Assembly (NCBI GenBank): GCA_964573285.1
Contig: CAZNJD010000029.1
Coordinates: 1-12,292 of the forward strand
Reading direction: 5' to 3'
Length of the DNA stretch: 12,292 bases
DNA from: UBA1140 sp964573285
GTDB lineage: Bacteria; Campylobacterota; Campylobacteria; Campylobacterales; Sulfurovaceae
Part shown: one piece after another, positions 6,940 to 12,292 of the stretch
Position numbering within the stretch: the stretch's first letter is position 1
Layout of the letters: every line of letters starts with the position of its first letter
Notes under the pieces: model-generated
Databases searched by the model: none
The model's input: only the letters and a program-made list of their open reading frames with translations
What the model was told of the DNA's origin: nothing
Position numbers and translations under genes: made by a program

Positions 6940-8751
6940 TTAGTCAAGTTTAAGTACTGCCATAAATGCTTCTTGTGGAATATTTACACTACCTATAGAC
7001 TTCATTCTCTTTTTACCAGCTTTTTGTTTCTCTAGTAGCTTTCTTTTTCGTGTAATATCTCCACCATAACATTTAGCTGTTACATTTTTACCCATAGATT
7101 TAACATTAGTTCTAGCTATTACATTATTTCCTATACTTGCTTGAATAGCTACTTCAAATAGCTGTCTAGGGATTAACTCTTTTAAATTATTGACAAATGC
7201 TAATCCTCTTGTTCGTGCTTTATCTTCTGGTACAATAATAGATAAGGCATCAACAACCTCACCTGCTACTTTTATATCTAGTTTTACCAATTTACCAGGT
7301 CTAAATCCTATAGGTTCATAATCAAAACTTGCATACCCTTTAGTTGTACTTTTAAGTTTGTCATAAAAATCCATTACAATCTCATTCATAGGAATATCAT
7401 ACTCCATCAATACACGATTTTCATTTATATAATCCATCTTGATTTGAACACCTCTTCTATCATTTAGAAGTTTAATTAAATTTCCTACAAAATCATTAGG
7501 TGTTAATATCGTAGCTTTGATATATGGTTCAAATATAGTATCAATTTTTTGAGCTTCAGGTAAATCAAAAGGGTTTTCAATATGTATTTTTTCTCCATTG
7601 GTTTTGAGAACTTCATAAATAACAGTTGGAGCTGTAGCTATTAAATCAAGGTTGAACTCTCTCTCTAATCTCTCTTTGATAACCTCCATATGCAACATTC
7701 CTAAAAAACCAGTTCTAAATCCTGAACCAAGAGCAAATGAACTTTCAGGTTCAAAAGAGATAGAGCTATCATTTAGTCTTAGTTTATTAAGTGCATCTCT
7801 TAGCTCTTCAAATTTATCTGTCTCGATAGGATATAGTCCTGCAAATACAAAGGGTTTAGCAGGTTCAAATCCATCAATATGTTTAGCCGTTGGATTATTT
7901 GCATCTGTTACAGTATCACCCACTTGTAATCCATCAACTGTTTTGAGTCCAGTCACTACTATACCAATCTCACCTGTATTTATAGCTGTTGTTTTAATAG
8001 GGGCTATAGGATTTGGATACATAAGGTCAAGTACTTGATGTTCCTCTTTGGTACTTATTATCTGTATCTTTTGACCTTTTTTTATCTTACCTTCATATAC
8101 TCTTACTAATGCCAATGCACCTAAATAGTTATCGAACCAACTATCATAAATTAGAGCTTTGGTAGGAGCATTCTCATCACCTTGTGGTGCAGGAATTCTT
8201 TCTACTATAGCTTCTATAAGTTGAGGTACACCTTCTCCTGTTTTGGCTGATACTAATGAATGTTCTGTGCAATCTAATCCTATAGCATCTTCTACTTCAG
8301 TTAAGACTCTATCAGGGTCAGCTGCTGGTAAATCTATTTTATTTACTACAGGGACAAGTTCCAAATCATTATCCAAAGCGATATATACATTGGCAATAGT
8401 TTGAGCTTCGACACCTTGTGCTGCATCTATAATCAATAAAGCACCCTCACTAGAGGCCAATGAACGGCTAACTTCATATGAAAAATCAACATGACCTGGA
8501 GTATCTATAAGATTTAGAATATACTTCTCACCATTTTTTGCAATATAATCAAGCCTAACACTTTGAGCTTTGATAGTAATACCTCGCTCTTTTTCTATAT
8601 CCATAGTATCCATCACTTGTGAAGACATTTGTCTATCTGTAACAGCACCACACTCTTGGATAATCCTATCAGCTAGAGTTGACTTACCATGGTCTATATG
8701 TGCAATAATAGAGAAATTTCTAATATGTGACTGTGGTATCTTGTTTGGCAT
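6940..8751 (-). CDS. lepA: Elongation factor 4 (ribosome back-translocating GTPase LepA)
   Basis: 603-residue translational GTPase, full length (E. coli LepA has 599). It acts on ribosomes, associates with the membrane, and supports translation or ribosome assembly under stress. G1 is AHIDHGKS at 17-24, G2 lies around RGITI, G3 is DTPGHVDF at 83-90, and G4 is NKIDLP at 137-142. Domains II and III follow, then the EF-G-like domain V, and the LepA-specific C-terminal domain with KAGKKRMKSIGSVNIPQEAFMAVLKLD. The lack of EF-G domain IV and the presence of this tail separate it from EF-G. The ATG at 8751 has a strong Shine-Dalgarno (AAAAGGGG, 4 nt upstream) in the 10-nt gap after prs, so prs and lepA form one transcript. 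Confidence 0.98.
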   Translation of the reverse strand: MPNKIPQSHIRNFSIIAHIDHGKSTLADRIIQECGAVTDRQMSSQVMDTMDIEKERGITIKAQSVRLDYIAKNGEKYILNLIDTPGHVDFSYEVSRSLASSEGALLIIDAAQGVEAQTIANVYIALDNDLELVPVVNKIDLPAADPDRVLTEVEDAIGLDCTEHSLVSAKTGEGVPQLIEAIVERIPAPQGDENAPTKALIYDSWFDNYLGALALVRVYEGKIKKGQKIQIISTKEEHQVLDLMYPNPIAPIKTTAINTGEIGIVVTGLKTVDGLQVGDTVTDANNPTAKHIDGFEPAKPFVFAGLYPIETDKFEELRDALNKLRLNDSSISFEPESSFALGSGFRTGFLGMLHMEVIKERLEREFNLDLIATAPTVIYEVLKTNGEKIHIENPFDLPEAQKIDTIFEPYIKATILTPNDFVGNLIKLLNDRRGVQIKMDYINENRVLMEYDIPMNEIVMDFYDKLKSTTKGYASFDYEPIGFRPGKLVKLDIKVAGEVVDALSIIVPEDKARTRGLAFVNNLKELIPRQLFEVAIQASIGNNVIARTNVKSMGKNVTAKCYGGDITRKRKLLEKQKAGKKRMKSIGSVNIPQEAFMAVLKLD

Positions 8752-8761
8752 TTAACCCCTT

Positions 8762-9697
8762 TTAATTTGTCTCAAAAAGAGAGTTTACACTCTCATTATT
8801 ATAAACTCTTCGTATAACTTCACCCAACATTTTAGCAGTAGAGAGTACTTTAATCTTATTAGAACTCTGTTTAATTGGTAGAGTATTTGTAATTACCAAT
8901 TCATCCAATTCACCATTTTCAATTCTATCATATGCAGGGCCTGAAAGTACAGGGTGAGTACAACATGCCATTACACTAGTAGCACCAAGTTTTTTGAGTG
9001 CTGATGCAGCTTTGACCATAGTTCCTGCTGTATCAACCATATCATCAATCATAATAACATCTTTGCCTTTGACATTACCAATAATATTCATAACCTCTGA
9101 TTCATTAGCTTTTTCTCGTCGTTTATCTACGATAACCATATCCAAGTCCATACTCTTAGCGAAATATCTAGCTCTAGCCACACCACCAATATCAGGACTA
9201 GCTACAATTGGATTTTTAAGATTTTTTGATTTGACATAATCATTAAAGAGAACAGCACCATAAAGATTATCCACAGGAATATCAAAAAAACCTTGTATTT
9301 GTGAAGCATGTAAATCCACTGTAACCAATCTAGTAATTCCTGCTGTTTCCATTAAATTGGCAACTAATTTAGCAGTAATAGGAACTCTAGGCTCTGCTTT
9401 TCTATCTTGTCTTGCATATCCATAATATGGAACAACAGCTGTAATAGACCTAGCTGATGAGCGTTTTAGAGCATCTACCATAATTAAAAGCTCCATTAAA
9501 TTTGCATTTGCTGGTGCTGATGTTGGTTGAATTATAAATACATCTTTACCTCTTACACTCTCTTGAATTTTTACATTTATTTCTCCATCAGAAAATCTTG
9601 TAATTTTTGCCAAAGAGAGAGGTTGGTCGAGATATTTAGATACCTCAATGGCTAGTTCTTTATTTGCTGTACCAGAAAAAAGCATATATCCTGTCAT
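8762..9697 (-). CDS. prs: Ribose-phosphate pyrophosphokinase (PRPP synthetase)
   Basis: 311-residue cytosolic class I enzyme making PRPP from ribose 5-phosphate and ATP for nucleotide, histidine, tryptophan and NAD synthesis. Visible landmarks are FSDGE at 35-39, YYGYARQDRK at 91-100 (ATP and regulatory contacts), VDLHASQIQGFF with catalytic H130, the flexible loop DKRREKANE at 191-199, and the PRPP signature VIMIDDMVDTAGTMV at 214-228. It starts with ATG 9697, with AAGGTAG 8 nt upstream. It is the first gene of the prs-lepA cluster. Its product PRPP feeds the pathway containing pyrD in the neighbouring cluster, and the ComF-like protein downstream has a PRPP-type fold; I infer no direct regulatory link from this. 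Confidence 0.98.
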   Translation of the reverse strand: MTGYMLFSGTANKELAIEVSKYLDQPLSLAKITRFSDGEINVKIQESVRGKDVFIIQPTSAPANANLMELLIMVDALKRSSARSITAVVPYYGYARQDRKAEPRVPITAKLVANLMETAGITRLVTVDLHASQIQGFFDIPVDNLYGAVLFNDYVKSKNLKNPIVASPDIGGVARARYFAKSMDLDMVIVDKRREKANESEVMNIIGNVKGKDVIMIDDMVDTAGTMVKAASALKKLGATSVMACCTHPVLSGPAYDRIENGELDELVITNTLPIKQSSNKIKVLSTAKMLGEVIRRVYNNESVNSLFETN

Positions 9698-9730
9698 AGT
9701 TTTATCTACCTTATAATTATAATTAGTCGA

Positions 9731-9736
9731 ATTCTA
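9731..9736 (-). promoter_or_regulatory. Candidate -10 box of prs
   Basis: TAGAAT on the minus strand, about 34 nt before the prs ATG. A TATAAT at 9721-9716 is a better match but would place transcription start at or inside the ribosome site, so I prefer this one. No -35 is visible. Confidence 0.35.
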
Positions 9737-9747
9737 CCCTTATTTTT

Positions 9748-9768
9748 ATAACAAGATGATGATGTTAT
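9748..9768. promoter_or_regulatory. Dyad in the divergent prs/protease intergenic region
   Basis: ATAACA at 9748-9753 and TGTTAT at 9763-9768 form a 6-bp inverted repeat around a 9-nt centre. It lies at about the -35 position of both proposed divergent promoters, where a shared regulator could bind. It could be chance in AT-rich DNA. Confidence 0.3.
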
Positions 9769-9772
9769 GGAG

Positions 9773-9781
9773 TGGTATAAG
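9773..9781 (+). promoter_or_regulatory. Candidate extended -10 of the aspartic protease gene
   Basis: TGGTATAAG fits TGn plus a 5/6 match to TATAAT, about 35 nt before the ATG at 9816. AAAGGA at 9804-9809 is the ribosome site, 6 nt from the start. Confidence 0.4.
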
Positions 9782-9815
9782 GATTTTTGGATAAAATAAT
9801 TATAAAGGATTATAT

Positions 9816-10982
9816 ATGTTTCAAATTGTTTTATCACTTATAGCAGGTATATTGATAGGTTGGAATTTTCATCTCTTTTATATGGCGCTAGAACCTAAAA
9901 GATGTATAGAAGAAAATAATCAAACAATAATATCCAAATCAATAAATCAACCTAAAATTATAGCTAGAACAAAAGTAATTCCTAAAAAGACTCATATAAT
10001 CAATAATATAAATAGGTCAAATAGGTCAAATTTTGAGAAGCTTTTAAATAGTGATAACTTTAGTGATGCAATGACTTTTTATCTTGAAGCAGATGAAAAA
10101 CAGCTAAAAAAGTATAAACTAATACTTAAAGTTTATTTCTATGACAATAGAGATAAACAACCTCAAAAAACTATAGAAGAGATAAAGCAATATATAGACC
10201 TAGAACCAAAATCCCAAGATTTTAAACTCTTTTTAGCCAAAATATATAGAGATAATAAAGAGTTTCAAAAAGCATTAGAACTACTATTTGAACTCAAAGA
10301 TAATCAGAGTTCAAAGGTTATTGATAGTGACTTAAATATCACTATTGAAAATTATGTTAAATATCTTGAAAATTCCAAAGATTTTGTAAAATTAATCTCA
10401 TTTTTCGAAGAGATGATTAATAAAAATATAGATAATGAGAAATATATAATTAGATTAGCCAAATTATATAATGAATTAGATAATTATGAAGAGTCTAAAA
10501 AGCTACTAGAAGAGATAAGTGATGATTCTATATATAGTACAAATGCTAAGAGCATACTAAAAAATATAGAAAACAAAGAGAGAGAGGTACAACACTATAC
10601 ACATATTATCTCTCTAAAAAAAATTGGTTCACAATATGGTATAGATTTAAGTATCAATCAAACTCCTGTAACACTACTGCTTGATACAGGTGCAAGTTAT
10701 ACATTCATAGATAGTGATAAAGTACCATCACTAATATTAGGAAAAGAGATACTTCTTAATACAGCAGGAGGAGATATTATTGCTCACTTAGCCAAAGCTG
10801 ATACTCTATCAATAGCTGATTTGGAATTAAAAAATTTTCAACTCACTATCGCTCCATTTAAAAGAGAAGACTCTGATGGACTATTAGGTATGGATTTTTT
10901 CGAAAAATTTGATTTTAAAATTAACCAAAATAGTGGAGTCTTATATTTAGGAGAGAAAAGTGATTATAACTCTAGTAGATAA
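9816..10982 (+). CDS. Membrane-anchored TPR protein with C-terminal retropepsin-like aspartic protease domain
   Basis: 388-residue protein, the only plus-strand gene here. Residues 1-24 form one hydrophobic helix (VLSLIAGILIGWNFHLFYMAL), probably an uncleaved anchor. A polar, basic linker runs to about 70. Residues about 73-255 are helical and TPR-like, e.g. FKLFLAKIYRDNKEFQKALELL and YIIRLAKLYNELDNYEESKKLL. The last 125 residues are a clan AA protease unit: VTLLLDTGASYTFID with catalytic D290, a flap-like Gly segment around AGGD, and the second hydrophobic-Gly motif GLLGMDFFEKFDFKIN at 355-370. With one DTG it should be active only as a dimer, as retropepsins are. Such domains occur in bacterial membrane proteins of the gag-asp/TIGR02281 type. 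The substrate is unknown. The protease part probably faces the periplasm, but topology is inferred only. It is divergent from prs. Confidence 0.82.
   Translation: MFQIVLSLIAGILIGWNFHLFYMALEPKRCIEENNQTIISKSINQPKIIARTKVIPKKTHIINNINRSNRSNFEKLLNSDNFSDAMTFYLEADEKQLKKYKLILKVYFYDNRDKQPQKTIEEIKQYIDLEPKSQDFKLFLAKIYRDNKEFQKALELLFELKDNQSSKVIDSDLNITIENYVKYLENSKDFVKLISFFEEMINKNIDNEKYIIRLAKLYNELDNYEESKKLLEEISDDSIYSTNAKSILKNIENKEREVQHYTHIISLKKIGSQYGIDLSINQTPVTLLLDTGASYTFIDSDKVPSLILGKEILLNTAGGDIIAHLAKADTLSIADLELKNFQLTIAPFKREDSDGLLGMDFFEKFDFKINQNSGVLYLGEKSDYNSSR
10011..10028 (+). repeat. Tandem 9-bp duplication inside the protease gene
   Basis: AATAGGTCA occurs twice in direct succession, encoding NRS-NRS (residues 66-71) in the linker after the membrane helix. 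It is in frame and harmless, a likely slippage product. Confidence 0.8.
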
Positions 10983-10989
10983 TATAAAT

Positions 10990-11050
10990 AAGAGTCATTC
11001 TATAAAATATTTACTAACTCGGTTTTGAATTTCTGTTGACTCTTTTTTTG
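10990..11050 (+). terminator. Weak candidate terminator after the protease gene
   Basis: AAGAGTCA (10990-10997) pairs with TGACTCTT (11037-11044), the latter running into a row of seven T. The 39-nt loop is long and the stem only 8 bp, so confidence is low. The position just after the stop of a plus-strand gene that faces minus-strand genes is right for a terminator. Confidence 0.35.
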
Positions 11051-11062
11051 ACTTGAAATTCA
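11026..11062. repeat. 8-bp inverted repeat beside the methyltransferase remnant
   Basis: TGAATTTC (11026-11033) and GAAATTCA (11055-11062) are perfect inverted copies with a 21-nt centre, ending 1 nt from the stop of the remnant. They overlap the candidate terminator. They may be a hairpin for minus-strand transcripts or a chance dyad. Confidence 0.45.
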
Positions 11063-11063
11063 T

Positions 11064-11288
11064 CTAAGAAGCTACCTCATCCCACAAACAATCAACCTCC
11101 AAGCATCCACTCCTAACAATCTCTTCCACAATAGCCCTAACCACATTCACAACCACAGCATTACCAAATTGTCGATAGCAGACATTTCTATTTGAATGCA
11201 GTTTAAAATCATCTGCAAATCCCATAATTCGCCTACATTCAATTAGGTGAAGTCTGCGTATTTTGCCATCAATCATATAAAGCCCTGT
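11064..11288 (-). pseudogene. C-terminal remnant of a C5-cytosine DNA methyltransferase
   Basis: An ATG at 11276 opens a 70-aa frame (MIDGKIRRLHLIECRRIMGF...). Homology begins four codons earlier at TGLY (11288), right after an in-frame TAG. It matches the end of M.HhaI-type enzymes: TGLYMIDGKIRRLHLIECRRIMGFADDF corresponds to TGGYLVNGKTRKLHPRECARVMGYPDSY (motif IX region), and YRQFGNAVVVNVV is motif X. Motifs I (FxGxG), IV (PCQ, catalytic Cys), VI (ENV) and VIII are absent, so it cannot methylate DNA. Two normally conserved positions have changed (LHPRE to LHLIE, GFPD to GFAD), which suits relaxed selection. The 3' end runs to a normal stop (TAG at 11064). A C-terminal methyltransferase subunit as a working split enzyme is possible in principle, but no partner is seen. 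The upstream part has been lost or replaced at the junction with the DUF1703 gene. Confidence 0.82.
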
Positions 11289-11299
11289 CTATTTTTGGT

Positions 11300-11319
11300 A
11301 TTGTAATGCTAATTACAGT
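11300..11319 (+). repeat. Small hairpin between methyltransferase remnant and DUF1703 gene
   Basis: ATTGTAAT-GCTA-ATTACAGT can fold into an 8-bp stem (one G-U pair) with a 4-nt loop on the plus-strand RNA. No T-run follows on either strand, so it is not a convincing terminator. It lies in the 65-nt gap left where the methyltransferase 5' part is missing. Confidence 0.4.
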
Positions 11320-11353
11320 GTAAAATTCTTTTGTTTGGATATATTTTTTCAAA

Positions 11354-12292
11354 TCAAACCCTCTCACAATAGACCATCTCCCACCCCTTAAACACCACAA
11401 CCACACCCATCTCACTATTTTGAGGACTATACTGAACAAGTTGCTTTTTAGCTTGTTTCACATACTCATCCAATTTATCCTCACTATATTTACTCCGTGG
11501 AATATATTTCAACTCAATCAACCCCTCTGTTATATCATCTTCCACATTTGGAGCTTTTTTTAGATATATATCTACAAACCCCTTATTTCTCTCCTCTTCT
11601 GTCAATACTGCATAGTATGGACTCAATCCCAAATAGGCAACAAAAAACCCTTTTACAAAATTTTCACCAGTAATATAATCTCTCACTTTTGAGCGTTCTT
11701 TTATCTCATTTGCTAGATAATGAAACACACCCAAAGAGCTATCATAAGCAAAATCGGCTATGGTATCTTTGAACTCATTTAAATCAATATCAAAAATCTT
11801 ACTCTCATTAAATGCCTTTTGAATATACTCTGCCATAATTCGTTGAATTGTTTGATTTGGTATCTTTAGATAATATCTACCTCTATAATATTTATCTATC
11901 GTTACAAGCCCTAAGTAATAAAGTAGTGAGACAAAATTACTGCTCTCTTTTAACTCGAAAGCACTAAAGCTATCTTTTATCTCCATTGTGGTTATAAACC
12001 CATTTCCAAATAGCTTTTGGAGGATGCTAAAGTTTCCGTTTAATCTATTATCAGTATAGACCAAATATCTTAGTTTGCTATAATCGGTTCGTACATTGAG
12101 GTCAACCAAGTTTTCAGGTGCGTCTCCAGTCAAAAGCAGACTCTTTATATAATACAAAATCATATCAGTATTATAAATCGTCTCTTTTACTCTTCTGTTA
12201 AACCTATAATGGTTATACCAAGCATCAATATCTACTGAACTCATATCCAAACTATAATAATCAATAATCTTTTGTAACTCCTCTTTTGTCAC
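11354..12292 (-). CDS. AAA-ATPase-like / PD-(D/E)XK nuclease (DUF1703, PDDEXK_9 type), C-terminal part
   Basis: 312 codons are open to the window edge. A GTG happens to fall on the last three bases, but the protein almost certainly continues upstream, because family members are roughly 500-570 aa with an N-terminal P-loop ATPase domain not present here. What is seen is the end of the AAA-like region (DAWYNHYRF...IYNTDMILYYIKS, typical of the family's WYNGY/IYNP segment) and a helical middle. The C-terminal nuclease-like core is FFVAYLGLSPYYAV, GFVDIYL with D241 and GLIELKYI with E260-x-K262, i.e. the D...ExK of the PD-(D/E)XK fold, then KQAKKQLVQYS. The numbers count from that GTG. The biological role of the family is not established. 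It lies 65 nt upstream of the methyltransferase remnant on the same strand. Confidence 0.85.
   Translation of the reverse strand: MTKEELQKIIDYYSLDMSSVDIDAWYNHYRFNRRVKETIYNTDMILYYIKSLLLTGDAPENLVDLNVRTDYSKLRYLVYTDNRLNGNFSILQKLFGNGFITTMEIKDSFSAFELKESSNFVSLLYYLGLVTIDKYYRGRYYLKIPNQTIQRIMAEYIQKAFNESKIFDIDLNEFKDTIADFAYDSSLGVFHYLANEIKERSKVRDYITGENFVKGFFVAYLGLSPYYAVLTEEERNKGFVDIYLKKAPNVEDDITEGLIELKYIPRSKYSEDKLDEYVKQAKKQLVQYSPQNSEMGVVVVFKGWEMVYCERV

Noticed and set aside
6823..7035. Plus-strand open frame spanning the CopD-like start and lepA end
   Set aside because: It overlaps two real minus-strand genes and has no recognisable domain or ribosome site.
7652..8038. Plus-strand 128-residue open frame opposite lepA
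   Set aside because: A serine/leucine-rich mirror of the lepA coding frame, typical of antisense shadows.
8570..8755. Plus-strand open frame opposite the lepA start
   Set aside because: Antisense to the conserved GTPase domain; no independent evidence.
8994..9239. Plus-strand open frame opposite prs
   Set aside because: Antisense to the PRPP-binding region of prs; no independent evidence.
11064..11276. Intact small gene of 70 aa
   Set aside because: It is clearly the tail of a C5 methyltransferase, with homology extending upstream of the ATG to a stop codon, so a truncated remnant is the better reading.
12290..12292. GTG as the true start of the DUF1703 gene
   Set aside because: It lies exactly at the window edge, and the family has an N-terminal ATPase domain that is missing, so the gene should continue outside.
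1..12292. CRISPR array, tRNA, rRNA, insertion sequence or toxin-antitoxin pair
   Set aside because: I looked on both strands and found no spaced direct repeats, tRNA-like cloverleaf, transposase motif or paired small genes that would support any of these.

Overview
This 12.3 kb window is AT-rich and reads as a chromosomal segment of a Campylobacterota (epsilonproteobacterial) genome in the broad Campylobacter/Arcobacter/Sulfurimonas group. The genus cannot be fixed from the sequence. The assignment rests on a Wolinella-type di-haem fumarate reductase cytochrome b (frdC), the pyrD - M16 peptidase - dapA gene order known from Campylobacter jejuni, and the general style of the housekeeping proteins.

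Region 1 (1-4012, minus strand) is a compact operon read right to left: an extended -10 promoter, pyrD (probable TTG start), a zinc M16 peptidase overlapping pyrD by ATGA, dapA 1 nt later, and frdC 7 nt after dapA and cut by the window edge. Region 2 (4021-4562, minus) is a small predicted outer-membrane beta-barrel protein with its own TATAAT-type promoter. Region 3 (4586-9736, minus) is a second run of genes read right to left: prs (PRPP synthetase), lepA (EF4), a four-helix CopD/HemJ-like membrane protein, a ComF-type phosphoribosyltransferase, a tiny DUF2892-type membrane protein with a Cys-rich tail, and an MltB-like lytic transglycosylase. Several of these genes use non-ATG starts chosen by good Shine-Dalgarno sequences.

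Region 4 (9698-10982) is a divergent intergenic region and one plus-strand gene. It encodes a membrane-anchored protein with a TPR-like middle and a C-terminal retropepsin-like aspartic protease domain. Region 5 (11064-12292, minus) is the accessory end. It holds the last about 75 residues of a C5-cytosine DNA methyltransferase (motifs IX-X only, a decayed gene), followed by the C-terminal part of an AAA-ATPase-like/PD-(D/E)XK (DUF1703, PDDEXK_9-type) protein that runs off the window.

Most of the window is ordinary core genome. The points most worth a second look are the missing Wolinella Glu66 equivalent in FrdC, the TPR-retropepsin protein, and the methyltransferase remnant beside the DUF1703 nuclease. 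I see no CRISPR array, tRNA, rRNA, insertion sequence or convincing new multi-gene system.
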